In this document: positions 10,402 through 23,491 of the stretch, in pieces
Layout of the letters: the number at the start of each line of letters is the position of its first letter
How positions within the stretch are numbered: the stretch's first letter is position 1
DNA from: Pontederia crassipes
Taxonomy: Eukaryota > Streptophyta > Magnoliopsida > Commelinales > Pontederiaceae
DNA: 64,000 bases
Assembly (NCBI GenBank): GCA_030549335.1
Contig: CM060188.1
Span: forward strand, 65,726,696 to 65,790,695
Direction of reading: 5' to 3'
Notes under the pieces: generated by a model
Seen by the model: only the letters and a program-made list of their open reading frames with translations
Database searches by the model: none
Told to the model about the DNA's origin: nothing
Made by a program: the position numbers and the translations under genes

Positions 10402-10452
10402 TTCATTTGCATACTCGACACCTTCTTTGAAGACAAAGAATACATGCGAGCC
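10402..10452. repeat. Hairpin module, copy 1
   Basis: The module reads ttcatttgcatactcgac, then cttctttgaag, then aaagaatacatgcg. The copy at 10597-10648 keeps the same layout. CATACTC can pair with the later GAGTATG-like part, and CTTCTTT can pair with AAAGAA. Confidence 0.5.
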
Positions 10453-10596
10453 TACAAATATAGGTCTATGCGTGATAAAAAAATTTACTTATATATAATT
10501 TCTTTTCATCCAAAAAAATGTTATACTAAAAATTATTTATATGTAATTTATTATTGTCTAAGAAAAAAATGTTAAATGGCATGAGGGGCTTTCAGA

Positions 10597-10648
10597 TTTC
10601 ATTTGCATACTCGACGTCCTCTTTGAAGGTAAAGAGTATGTGCGGACC
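10597..10648. repeat. Hairpin module, copy 2
   Basis: This is the best preserved copy: gcatactcgac, then cctctttgaagg, then taaagagtatgtgc. The outer arms CATACTC/GAGTATG and inner arms CTCTTT/AAAGAG overlap in the right arm, so two alternative hairpins are possible. Confidence 0.5.
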
Positions 10649-12600
10649 AAAATATTATGTCATGATATGAAGTTGGAGTTAACAACATGCATTTCATACT
10701 CTAATGAATATAAACACAAGTTAAAAACATTATTCAACTACTAGAAATGAATCAATTTTTCTATAACAAATAATGTATGAAATAAATGATATACTTTTTG
10801 TGTTATTCATAATCATATATTATTTTCACTAATAATTTTTTTAGTTGTATATAGTTATTTTTTGTTGTAATCATGTTATTATTGTGTCAAGGAGATAGAA
10901 AGTTTACACATATAAAATATTTTATATTGGATAGTTTGTTATAAATCGATATAGGATATGTAATCAACTAATAATAAAATAATCAACCAAGCTTAATCAT
11001 CATATTATTATTATTAATATTTTTGTTAATTTATTATTATATGTATATTTATAAGTCATAGTTCCTTATAAATACATAATCACCTAATAATAAAATAGTC
11101 AACAAAACTTAATCATTTTGTTATTACTGTTAATAGTTAATTTATTATATATATATATTATTATGTTAATAATATTCAAAAACATATATTATTTCTACTA
11201 ATAAGTTTTAGTTGTATATCGTTATTTTTTATTGTCATAATATTGTTATTCTTTGAAGGGAATTTGATACTAATCTATATCTATCATTTAACAACTATGA
11301 TTTTTAAGCATTTTAGTATTATTGAATATTTTGTTATAAACCCATATAAGATATGTAACAAACTAATAACAAAATAATAAAACAAACTTAATTTATTATT
11401 ATTAACAGTTTGTTAATTTATTATATGTATATTTATATGTCATAGTTCATTATAAAACTGATATCGAATTTGTAATCACCTAATAACAAAATAGTCAATA
11501 AAACTTAAAAATTTTGTTATTATTATTAAAAATTTGTTATGATAAGTATATCTATATGTTTGTTTACATATATATTTTTTGTATTAATAGTATTTATAAT
11601 CATATATATTTTATATTAATAAGTTTTAGTTATATATAGTTCTTTTTTGTTATTCTATCAATGAAATAGAAGACTTACATATATCAATAACTTAATAACT
11701 ATGTTTTGTATTCATTTTATTTTTATTGAATAGTTTGTTATAAAACGATAAGATACACAATCAGTTAAAAACAAAATATTAAACCAAACTTGATCATTTT
11801 TTATTATTATTAATAGTTTATTAATTGGTTGAGATATTCTAATAAACTAATAACAAATTATTCAAAAGCTATCATATATAAAGATGCTTAAGTCAAAAGC
11901 ATGCATCTGATAATATATATATATATATATTGACAATTAATAAAAGAATCATCAACATTTTAATTATTATATTATGATAAAAATTATAATGAACTAATAT
12001 TCATTAAAACAATAGTTTGATAAAGTTAATAATTTTAATAAGTATAACATCATTTAATGCTAACAATTTCTTTTGTTAAAGTTAAAACATATATAATTCA
12101 TTTATATTCATATTTGTATATCTATATAAAAAATGTAGAATATGAGAGTATCACTCTCTCATTAAGTTATGTGCACTAAAATTAGTTTTTAAAGGAAAAA
12201 TGGTAAAGTACATTAGCTATGATAGATAATAATAAATAAACTAATTCATAATAATGATTAATATTTATATATCATAATAATATATTAATTTTAATTAACA
12301 AGATTATATATATTTATATAAAAGCAAAGTTAAAATTTGTCAAACGACAACTCTCACAAATTCACCTATTATTATATTTAAAAATGATAAAAGGTTAAAT
12401 TATATTTGTTATAATGAGTAACAATAATATGTATAGGCATAAGTAGAAAGTGTCACATGTAAAGCTCTCATGAATTTAAGTATAAATGATAATTATATAT
12501 ATATATATATACTCAAAAGTTAGTTATTAAAAACACATATTTTTATTTATCCAAATTTTTTAAAATAATATATTTGTAGCTATAAAGAGGGGGCTTTGAG

Positions 12601-12655
12601 TTCTCATTAACATATTCAATGCTTTATTTGAGGGAAAAAGTATGTGCAAACTTAC
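12601..12655. repeat. Hairpin module, copy 3 (diverged)
   Basis: Same order of blocks (cattaacatattcaatgc, ttatttgaggg, aaaaagtatgtgc) with more changes. It lies about 2 kb from the other two. Confidence 0.4.
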
Positions 12656-13230
12656 AAATACAAATTTGTACATGAAAAAATAACATACACGCATATACAC
12701 ATATATACATATATATATTTTTTTTATCTATCTAATAAAAATATTAAATGTTATAATATATATAATCATATATTTAAAAAATTAGGTTCTCATATATATC
12801 TCGAGTTAAAAACTTTCATCTCCTTGTCCTAATTATGCTATTTATTGTTTCGGTGATATAACGATGATGATATTTATTGGTGATTAATATAAATATGATT
12901 AATTTTTAAATTATATTATTATGATAATTTATATCTACATCTTATATATAAAAAATGTTAAGATATGATATGAATAAAATTTGATACATATTTTTTTGTC
13001 AAAATTGTTAAAATAGAATCATGATATTAAAAGTTTAGTTATGAAAATATATAATGTTGTTTATTTATATTTTAAGTTACAATTTATAAATATTCTAAAA
13101 TTTAATAATATACATTCTAATTTAATTTCACATTTTATATTAATTGCATGAAAACAATTAAATAGATTTATAAAAGAAACCATGTGCAATTTATTAGGTT
13201 GATTCATGATAAATATATTTCAATGATGAT

Positions 13231-13239
13231 TAATAATAT
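13231..13239. repeat. 9-bp target-site duplication, left copy
   Basis: The nonamer taataatat is found here and at 13732-13740, immediately flanking the element at 13240-13731. Confidence 0.85.
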
Positions 13240-13731
13240 GGGATTTTTCCGCTAACTCCCCTTGAATTATGAACTTTTTTTGCGTTTATGTCTTTCGAAT
13301 ATTATGTTTACCCCTTGAACTATATCGCATTTTTCACTTAAGTCCATCCGTCAACTTCTGTTAACTTTTTTCCGTTAATTTTAATTTTTTTATTTATGAA
13401 ATTACCAAATTACCCTTAGAACTTAAAATAATATAAATAGTAAATATAAAAAAACGTAGGGGGTGGTTTGCCCCTCTGATGCCCCCAGCGAAGTAAACTT
13501 TTTTTTTTATTTTTATAATATATTATTCTATATTTTCAATATTAGAGGGAAGGGTAATTTGGTCATTTCACAAATAAAAAAAATAAAAATTAATGAAAAA
13601 GTTGACAGAGGTTGACGGATGGACTTAAGCAGAAAAGATGGTATAGTTCAAGAGGGGTCAGCGAATATTTGAAAGACATGGGTAGACACAAAAAAAGTTC
13701 ATAGTTCAAAGGGGTCGGTGGAAAAAACCCC
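13240..13731. mobile_element. Mutator-like long-TIR MITE, 492 bp
   Basis: The left end (gggatttttccgctaactcc) and the reverse complement of the right end (ggggttttttccaccgaccc) are similar, and the inverted match goes on for about 190 bp (13240-13432 against 13545-13731). It passes through readable blocks such as gaactatgaac and cttaagtccatccgtcaac. A 9-bp TSD flanks it. The GC-richer centre (13462-13492) lies between the arms. No transposase is encoded. Confidence 0.9.
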
Positions 13732-13740
13732 TAATAATAT
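13732..13740. repeat. 9-bp target-site duplication, right copy
   Basis: Exact copy of 13231-13239 next to the right TIR. Confidence 0.85.
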
Positions 13741-14640
13741 TTTGGCTATTGTTAATAATATTATATGTATACTACTAAAAGAAATGATAGATGATGATAC
13801 ATGTCACTCCCTCATGACCTTTTCTTTTGGAATTTGTTTTGATATGACGAATAATGAAGTATATTATTAAAATAAATAATGAAACATAATTGGTTAAAAA
13901 ATAATTATAACTTGAATAAGGGTAATTGGAGTTGTTTAATTTAGTCCCACATTTAAAGCGTATAATATGAAAAGAGATGGAATATACTATAAAAAAGTGT
14001 AGATTTACAAATATTGCAGTTATCTATTTGTATTAAGTCAATCAATATCAATAATTAGAACTTAAGTTAGAGACACGCGATTGAAAAAAAATAAATAAGT
14101 TTTAATACTCAGGTATATATAAGCTAAATATTATGTTTATATTTCATATCTATATTGTATTAGAAGGAACAAAAAATATTCATATATTATATTATATATT
14201 TCATATCTTTTTTGAATGATGCATTAAAAAATAAATTTACATATTATAATATGAGTAAAATTAGGGTGCAATCATAATATGAGATTGTACGTTTTAGACA
14301 AATTGACATTATTTTGATCTGACAACACAACCAAATATGAATCATTGGATCAAAATTTTTAGTCCCACATTCAAAACTTGCTAGATTTAAAAAAAGTTTT
14401 TAAAGAAGAACACATATCTAATGTTAAAATTTGATTAAGAATGATTTATGACTAATTTAATGATAATATTAAAACAAGTTTTAATAAATTATTTGTTTTA
14501 ACTATTAAAATTAATGTTATCAACATTAAATATATAATTTTAGTCATGTTAAGATAATGAAGTAACATATTATACTCAAATTAAATATTCTAAATATATT
14601 CTTAAATAGGATATTATATATATATGTGATTATAAACATA
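13741..14640. other. AT-rich intergenic sequence with a Helitron-like 5' end
   Basis: Near 13770-13830 the sequence tatactactaaaagaaatg, followed by gatacatgtcactccctcatg, resembles the 5' end of the Helitrons further right, but no 3' end could be paired with it. Two agtcccacatt blocks occur at about 13943 and 14363. No gene seen. Confidence 0.4.
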
Positions 14641-15148
14641 TCTATACTATATTAAAAGGAGAGTACTATCTATGAGAGAATGACATTTGGCACTTTGTTA
14701 TGATGACATGTGTCATCTAGAATTTATAACTAATTAAAATATATAAGCATTACAATTAATTAAAACTTAATATGTTATTATAAACTTTTGAGTGGACGAT
14801 TGTTTAGTAGGGAAAAGATTTTCCGGCAACTAATTTTACATGCTTAAAAAATATTTTTATGTAGTATCCTTATAATTAAAAAAGCATAAATTTTTTTATC
14901 TTACATAGTTTATGGAAGGTGAAACATTTCAGAATAACATTATGTCAATAATTTATTTTTATTTTAAAATTGAAATAAAATTTATATCTTGATTGACAAT
15001 TAATTACTTAATTAAACATAAAAGTTATTTATCTATACTATATTTAATATTAATATGTAATTAAATTAAATAATATTTAATATCTAAAGATTTTTTAATG
15101 ATTAATTATGAAAGATATTAAATAACTTAGTTTTAAATTTAATTATGA

Positions 15149-15168
15149 TATTATTGGATGCAACCGAA
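15149..15168. repeat. 20-bp target-site duplication, left copy (RTE)
   Basis: The 20 bases beginning tattattggatgc recur at 15563-15582 and exactly bracket the RTE fragment. Confidence 0.9.
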
Positions 15169-15562
15169 GGGACAACATGAACGTAAAGTGGGGTTAGCCG
15201 AAATGAGGATGTTGAGATGGATGTGTGGTCATACAAAATTAGATAAGATTAGGAATGACCATATACGTGAACAAGTCGGAGTGGCTCCTATTAGTGAGAA
15301 AATGGTAGAGAATCGTTTGAGATGATTTGGACATGTTCAGAGAAGACCATTAGATGCGCCAGTAAGGAGAGTGGATCAAATAATCTGGAATCCGATTAAA
15401 AGAAGGAGAGGGAGGCCAAGGCGGACACTTGGTGAACTAATAGAGCAAGATTTATTGGTGAATAATATACCGAAAGATTTGGTTACTAATAGAGCGGAAT
15501 GACGTCGTATGATCCATGTAGTCGACCCCACCTAGTGGGATAAGGCTTTGTTGTTGTTGTTG
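15169..15562 (+). mobile_element. 5'-truncated RTE-clade LINE, 394 bp
   Basis: The plus strand encodes the C-terminal tail of a plant RTE reverse transcriptase: AEMRMLRWMCGHTKLDKIRN, then VGVAPISEKMVENRLR, FGHVQRRPLDAPVRRVD, RRGRPRRTLGELIEQDL and RRMIHVVDPT. The 3' end has the sequence cacctagtgggataaggc and a (TTG)n tail, the hallmark of plant RTE elements. Two TGA stops stand where the family has TGG tryptophans (after NRLR and after NRAE). G-to-A change at methylated sites would explain both. A 20-bp TSD flanks it and it sits inside the Helitron. Confidence 0.93.
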
Positions 15563-15582
15563 TATTATTGGATGCAACCGAA
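15563..15582. repeat. 20-bp target-site duplication, right copy (RTE)
   Basis: Exact match of 15149-15168 directly after the (TTG)n tail. Confidence 0.9.
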
Positions 15583-17744
15583 AGCCACATTTTCTATTAA
15601 ATATTTATTTATTATTTATATGCATAAACTATGCATACTTTTTTTTAATATGAAACTACAAGTCAATTTTTTTTGTGAGAGTTTTTTTTTGGGTGGGTTC
15701 GCAAGTTAGTTTTATTAATTGAAATAAATGCATATGATATTAGTTAATACAACTATTATAAATATCTATATAAGGATATGGTGGCAGCACATTTGCCGAA
15801 GCCTATCGTGATTTGTGGAGTTTAGTAAAATGTTAAAATTTTGCCAAGTATGAAGTTGTTTAGATTCTGATGATTATACCCACCTGCCCTCCCCCACCCC
15901 CTCTTTCAATTTTTTTCTACGTCAAACACCCAGCCTCTCTCTCCTTATCTGAGATATTGTTGTTATAACTATTTTATTTTATCATTTTAGTTGTTAACAT
16001 GATATTCAATTAATCTTTTATGATAGATGATTTAGGTGGTAGGGTTCAGAATGTGAGGGCGCAGTTGTATAGCATTACCCTTGGCATGTTTACTATTTGT
16101 ATTTGCTTATGTTTTAAATTAATTGTCATTATCATATGCTTTGCACATATACAATTTTCACTAATGGATGTTATATATATGGCTCACTGTTTTTTTTTTT
16201 AAATGGGTGTGTATTGAGAAGGGTGCATATATGTCTCTGATTCCTCATCTTATTTCTCAACTTGATTTTTCTTTTTCCTCTAAACCAACTTCGATAAACA
16301 TTTTTATATGTATGTATTATACAAAAAAATATATCCATAAATTATTGAAGAGAAAATAGTAATCAAGGAGAGACACTTTCCAAACTATTGAATTGTCTCT
16401 TTAGATTAATTAAAATATTAATATATTTTCATGTTGAGTGAATGGTTAGTCATTAACTAAAATAATTGCAGTTAGTTTCGCTTGAATTAAAAAAGACTTT
16501 TTGATGGAGTCTTCCTATAATAATTTTTTAACATAGATGATCTTTTTTCAGTTAAACAATAGAAACTATGAAAATAAATTATGTAATAAAAATATGTTAA
16601 GAATTAAAATTTGCATTTAATATTTATGAGAGTGGTATGATGCCCACGTATGGTATTCTCCAAAGTAAAATTTTAATATTGATGTTCGTTTCAGTTATAA
16701 AATTTATCTAATTATTCGGTAACTAATTTGAAAGTGGCTTGACATGTACATTTTACTTTATAATTTTCACGCATGGTCATTTTGCTATAACATTGATTAT
16801 TTCTACATGACTTACATGCATCTTGAGTGAGTAATTTTATTGAAATTTTCTTTTTTTTATAAATTTATTAAATTTCGAGTTTAGTTAGTAATTTAAACAA
16901 TCAATTAGTAAGCGCTCCATTTATTATGTATTAAAGCATTTGTAACTAATTAAAAGTTACAAATTATTTTAAAACCCATTAAAATAAACAAGACAAAAAG
17001 TATTTTGTTTCTCAAAAAAATAATTTCCTTTATATAAATAACAAATAAATAATATTTATATTTTTATGCTATATACAAACATCCTAACTCATATAAATGA
17101 CTAAGGCTAAAAGGATTCCATGCCAGGTAAAAGAAAAATTGGTGTAATAATCTATTTATATTTAAGATAACCAATAACATGTCAGTAAAAGAGAAATTGG
17201 TACATTAACTTAATAATATAGTAAATACCAATATTTGACATATCGATATGTTGTCACATATATTTAATAACTAAAAAAGATCACATTATATGAACTAACA
17301 AGCATATTGTAAAAAAAAAGAATAATTAGGAATAAATGATTAAATTGGATTGAGAAAACATTTTATGATCCTTGAAAGTAAACAAGATATAAAGTATTTT
17401 TCCTAAAAAATATATTAATGTAAACTATTTGTATTTGTATTTATTTTGCTATAATGAAATGTCCTAATTTAAATAAAAAATTAAAATGACAATAGCATCG
17501 CGCCACATAAAAGAAAATTGGCACATAAATCTTTATAGTATAATGGAATCATTCTATACTTCACATGTATTTAAAAATTATCATTTTAATTAAATAATTT
17601 GTATACATGAAAGTATAGAGTTAGGATACAAATAAGTGCATCAATTATCTATCAAATTGTAATTAAATAATTAATATGAAAATATAAATTAATTGTTAAA
17701 TTTTATTTTTATTTTTTCCGCACATCGTGCGGGGAATATACTAG

Positions 17745-19356
17745 TATATATTAAGGAGATATATTACTTATTTATTTTCACATTTAAATTTATTAAATGA
17801 AAGAGTAGGGATGTTTATTTAAATGAAATGAATTTGGTCTACACATGAGTTTTTTTAAATAAAAATGTTAAATAAACTATAATATTGATTAGATTAGGAA
17901 AACAATGAAGGTGTCCCATATTTAAATGTGGGACATCGTGTTTTCTATGTTTATATTCATTGAATTAGAAATTTATGGATCTTATTTTGTTCATTTTCAT
18001 TTAAAAATTTTAAATTTGATTCATAGATTCTCAATCTGACGAATAAGAAGAAGGGAGACACTGTATATTTTTATTAAATTATAATTGACTAATATCATAA
18101 TAAATCATAATGGACTAATATCACAATCATATTTCATATATATATATATTATAAATAATAAAATATTTCAGAGCAACACAAATGATGAATAAAAAAAAGA
18201 TAAATTTATGTATTAATAATAATCCACATTATATTTGAAAGGAGGAAGGGATAAATGCTACTGGCACACAAAATAATATTTTTAAAATTACTTTTAAATA
18301 CTATATTATGTATATATATAATGACAACATGAATAAACTAAATATTAATTTATGTAAAGATGTCATATATTCTTTTATTTCATCATGTAAATATTATCAA
18401 ACACTAAAAAGTAAAATATTATAAAAAAAGTATAACCAATGTGAAGATTTGCATGGAATTAACTTATGATCAACTTAAAATTTTCCATTCGTACTCAAAT
18501 AATAATATTAAATATATATTACTTATATTTCTTATTAAAATAAAAAATGCTATCAACACCAAATATACACTTTTAGTTATATTAGATAAAATATTTAACT
18601 TCACTCATTATTTATATCTATTACATACATAACATGCATATATACACACACTTTGAAGAGAGTTAAAAGTTGTATGTGACCCTATCATGAAGCCATGTAA
18701 TATGATCTAGATAATTGATTTTTTAAAGTTAGATCATGTATGATAAAAAATAATATTGATTAAATTTTAAGAATGAAAAAATATAATTATTTATAAAGAT
18801 TATTGAAAGAAAGTTATAACTATTAAGTATATATTTTAAAATAAATCATTATAAGATATACTTAATTAAGAAGTGAATGCATTGTGGTGGACACTTTCTA
18901 AAAAATAATCAACAAAATATAATTAACTACAAATTATAAAAAGATATAAGTAATAAAAGAATTACATATCATTATCATCTTTGTCATTTCATCATCAATC
19001 TCTCTCTCTATATATATTATGCATATATAATTAAATGGAAATGTAGAAGTTTATTTATGTCATTATTTTTCACATATAAGACTTAAAATATTTAAATAAT
19101 ACACATAGCATTTCAAATATGACATTTTTACATTGTCACATAGAAAATGAAATAGATAAAATAAAAAGCAAAATAATTGTCATTGTTAAAATTATTAAAA
19201 TAAATATTATTTACTTAATTCTAAGATATGAGGTTGTTAAAAAAATATAGATATCAATTGCTATTTACATCGATATTATATCAAAATTAGAAAGATATAT
19301 AGTTTACATATATAAGTTTCTGTGTCCTCCGCGCATCACATGGGTCATCATACTAG
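17745..19356 (+). mobile_element. Helitron 3' portion, 5' end not found
   Basis: A Helitron-like 3' end lies at 19330-19356: a degenerate hairpin region (ccgcgcatcacatgggt) followed by atcatactag. CTAG is at 19353-19356 and is followed by T. The sequence to the left is AT-rich and non-coding. It includes a palindrome with arms TGTCCCA/TGGGACA at about 17915-17940. I did not find a clear TC start, so the left limit is only the end of the previous Helitron. Confidence 0.5.
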
Positions 19357-22300
19357 TACTATATTAAAAGCAAAGAAGTTTGCAAGGAGATGATGACATT
19401 TGACACATTATTACAATGACATGTGTCCTCTAACATTTATAACTAATTTAAAAAAATTAAGAGGAAAAACTTTTATGAACTTCGGACTTGACTGATAAGA
19501 TGAATTATTTATAGGATAATAATTTATAAATATTGTTTAATAATTATTTATCAGAGATAGTTACAAGATATGAGTAACTATATATCCATATAATTATATT
19601 AGAATAGTGGATAATAGATGTCCATAACTGTGCAATATATTAATTATCATTAATTAATTATTTAATGATAGTTTATTATTTTTATTTATTTTCATTATAT
19701 AAAAAGACACTTTTTTCGGTGAAGTATATAAAAGGCACTAACAAGTCATTTAAAAAACTAAAAGGAAATAACATTTATGAAATTGACTTTGTCCAAAAAG
19801 ATTAATCATATGATTGATCTAATTAAAATCATAATTTATATGTCAAGTAGAGTTAATTAGTAATTTAAGATTGCATCATGAAAAAAGTAGAAAGGGAAAA
19901 TAAGAAACTGAATATATCAAGAGTTTTAAAAACTGATAATTGGCTTTTGTTTTATGCACTATAAATAAGAAGAGAAATCAAAAGGATTTTGAGTGCACCA
20001 ATCACATACTCAATTTGATGTTGCTGAAGAGTGTTAGCCTGCATAACTATTTAGGTATAGATTTTGTTATATTATGCTCATATTATATTTTATCTAGTCA
20101 TTTTAGATTTTATTGTTAAAAAATTATCTTTGTCATGGGTCATTTGTTTATACATATTCTATTTGTGGTCCTTATCCATTTTTATGCACGCAGTATTTAC
20201 ATATTGAAATTTTTAAATGTTTATATATATATATATATATATACATATCATGAAAAAAATTTTAATTCATGACCATTTTTTTATCACATTTGGTCATTAA
20301 ATATAAAATTTTGATTTATGACTGTTTTGTGACCATATTCGATCATTTTTTTTGCTCTACAAAATATTTCCTTTATTACATGAAAATTATAATCTAAAAC
20401 ACTGTGGGAATTGTTTTTTTGAACTTTCAAATCATAGTCAATTAATTTCCTGTATATAATTATTTGTATGTCATTTTTTTAAGGATGCATGACTTTTTTA
20501 TTACTCCCTCTCCACTTTCTAAAAAATATTGCATTTTATATGGATGACAAATATATTGATTACTTCAACAACCTCAAAACTGGTAAGTGAAACAACCAAC
20601 TTATGTCATTAATTAAATAAACTAGGATAATGTGTGTAAATGAAAAATAATGAGAAGAATATGTATGGTTTTGTGCTTGCATTTTGATATTCTTGCTCGA
20701 ACTACTTTCCTTTTTATATGTACATTGTCACGCATTCATTTATGCCTTCCCATATGTTTTTCCCTTTTGTAAGTATTATTGTTTGTTATAATTAATGGAT
20801 GCTAATTTATCATTATATTATTATACATTGAATTATGCATTTCCATATTCTTCCTCCAATTATACTATGGTTGGTTAACATTATGCAATTTAAATTAGTT
20901 AGATAAATGAACAGTAATAAGATCCACGGTGACATAGATTGTATTTTTGTTAAAAAAATAATCTTAGCTTTGAATTGTTAGAAAATTAATCTTAGGTTAT
21001 GAATTTGATTGGAAATGAAAGTTTAAGATTCTATAAGAGGCATTTCATCTCAAATGTATATAATAGCCTTTTGTTTTGAAAGTTTTCACTTTTTGTTTTT
21101 CATTATTGAAAGGGATATTATAATTTCAGATTTTTTCTCAAATAAAGAAGCAAAACAATGATATTTTGTTTAACTATTATTATAGAATCTGGTAACCTAA
21201 TGATAGTTATAACAATTTAGCATGTAGAAATGCAATTTAAAAGTAGAGTATAAATGAGGATTTGAAATCTCATGTGGGTAATAAAAGAAATAAGGATAAC
21301 TTATTAATATTATAATTATAATTCATCACATATCCAATTAAAATTGTTAAAATAACCAAAATGTATTAATAATAGTTATAATATATATTATAAATTTCAA
21401 ATAAAAAAATGTTGGTAATAGTCATAGATTAAAAAGTATATGTAATAAGTAAAATCTAATGACAATCTATGAAGAATATATAATATATAATTGTATTTAT
21501 TGTGTAAAAATTCAAAAGAACTTAGTCTACAGTTATTTGGAAAGCAAATAGCAATACATATTTAAATAAGACTTCAGCGAATGTGTTAGTTATTTTCTAT
21601 GTATAGTAGAGTAGAAGCAAGTTTAATCCTTAATAGAGAGTCATGAAAAGATAAATATTTAGTTATCACATTGCAGTTTATTTTTTAAGCAATAACTTCT
21701 TATTAGACTATTAATAACGAAGGACAATTAAAATATTTTAGTACCATAGAACAATTATATAATTTTAAAGATGCTCCTTCATAAGATAAAATAAAGTTTT
21801 TTATATATGTTTTATATATCTTCCTTATTTTGTATTCTTTTGTATATCGATTTTTTTATGCTCTAGAAAGATCTTTATTGATGAAGTTAAGATTTTTCTA
21901 CTCAAATTTTTATTAATAAATTATATACCTTTTCTCTTTTTAATTTTACACAAATTTTATTTTCATATGATGAATTACTTTTGTTTTCTTTCAATTGTTT
22001 ATATGATGATGCCACAAATTCATCTCTAACATTATGCATTAGTGGTACAAAGCTACAAATTAAAATTTTATTTATAAAATAATGATATTAAAATTTCCTA
22101 AGCATTTATATTTAAACTACAGTCTTAGTATATTACTTAAAAATATGTATCAACTAATAGATATATTATTCATAAAACTATTAATTTTAAATATTTATTT
22201 TCTAAAAGATATTAACCTTATTATGTAAAAGAAGCGTTGTTGCATCGTGCAAAAATAATTTGACACGCCAGTTTTTTAAATTTCATTTCAAACATAATAT

Positions 22301-23491
22301 GCTTTGTTATTAACTCATCATTTTATTTCTTTGTTAAATAAAAAATTTATTGAACTTGATCATAAAACAACCATCTCAAGCAAAAAAAAAAATCTTTAAA
22401 AACTGATTAGATATTTAAGTTTCAAAATTAAAAGAAAATTCTATTTTTAATATTAAAAGTGGTATATTTTTAAAATTATATTTAAACAGTATAGTTAAAT
22501 ATATAAAAGGAGAATGCATAAGAGAATACAATGGATTAATAATTCAATTAATTCTTAAAATTTTATTTATGTCTTAATTAATGTAGCAAAAAATATAACA
22601 AAAAAATTCCACAAATTTAGCATGGCACATCTAAAAGAATTTACACTAAATATTTTTTTATTTATGATGTAAAATCTCATAACAGACAAAAAAGAGGAAG
22701 ATGACAAAATTGAGTAAAAATGAATCATTTTTAATTGTTTACTTAAGTTTTCCATCATAAGGGTTATATTATTTTTGTTTTTTTAAATTCAAGCCTTCTT
22801 TTTTTTCTAACCATTAAACCATGTAATAAAATTATTTCTTAATCCATGATATGGCAACATGATGATTAATCAATGAAAGAAAACTAATATCTCAATTTTA
22901 TAGAGAATAGTAAGACAAAAAGAGAAGAAATATTTGATGAAATTGTTTGGTAAAATTTATATACTATAATTTTGAAGTATAGTTTTATTGGTTTGGGATT
23001 CCATATAGCATATTAAATTGTTACTTTAGTTTTATATGAATATACAAAAATGGGTAACCAAACTTTAATAGATGAGTGATTGAAAAGGAATAGTATTTTT
23101 CTCTCTCATAGTGTATATATTATCACCAAATATTCCTATACAGTCCTTAATTTAACTCATTTTTATTATTCAATTTATCATGTAAAAAATTGTTAATTAT
23201 ATCATGTAAAATTTACATTGACATCATTGTTCAATTTCTAATCATTATAAAAAATATTTTTCATTAAAAAGTGTCATATCTATTTACATAATTTTTATAT
23301 AATGATATTTCTCTTAGTGGACAAAAGCAATCATTTTTTATTTCTCTATCAAGATGGCACAATAAAAAATAATAAAATAATGAAAATATATAATAATGAA
23401 AATTTTATTTCTATTAAATATTTTTTATTTTATACATTAGAATAATGTGATTATTATATTTTCACTGCACATCGCCCAAGTGTTACACTAG
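19357..23491 (+). mobile_element. Non-autonomous Helitron, about 4.1 kb
   Basis: It begins TACTATATTAAAAGC directly after the CTAG of the preceding Helitron and has the family's early block (ggagatgatgacatttgac, then catgtgtcc). It ends at 23462-23491 with tgcacatcgc, then gtgttacactag, followed by T. A TATA-like box (cactataaataagaag near 19960) and the following 100 bp look like a promoter and 5' leader, possibly captured from a host gene. I recognise no product. The rest is AT-rich and non-coding. Confidence 0.6.

Larger units (their letters stand above)
10216..13230. other. AT-rich sequence with repeated hairpin modules, no gene
   Basis: Three kilobases of AT-rich DNA without coding potential. 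It holds a Helitron-like opening at about 10225-10260 (ataaaagcagagggttgaaa, then gccacgtgtc), several similar blocks (12300-12345, 12420-12470) and three copies of a hairpin module (10402-10452, 10597-10648, 12601-12655). The whole is probably decayed Helitron material, but I cannot pair 5' and 3' ends. Confidence 0.4.
14641..17744 (+). mobile_element. Non-autonomous Helitron, 3,104 bp
   Basis: The left end is TCTATACTATATTAAAAGG preceded by A. The right end has a perfect 6-bp-stem hairpin (CCGCAC atc GTGCGG, 17718-17732), then 8 bases, then CTAG (17741-17744) followed by T. TC start, hairpin, CTRR end and insertion between A and T without a TSD define Helitrons. No Rep/helicase frame is present. 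An RTE fragment (15169-15562) was inserted later. The pyrimidine-rich stretch at 15868-15945 and the GC-richer patch at 16020-16080 may be captured host sequence, unrecognised. Confidence 0.82.

Noticed and set aside
13930..14380. agtcccacat motifs resembling the upstream element of plant U-snRNA genes (13943, 14363; inverted near 17930)
   Set aside because: No TATA box at the required distance and no snRNA body follows.
20460..20540. tactccctctccactttctaaaaaatattgc-type text (shortened) suggesting a mariner-like MITE end
   Set aside because: Only one end with weak similarity was seen. No inverted partner and no TA duplication found.
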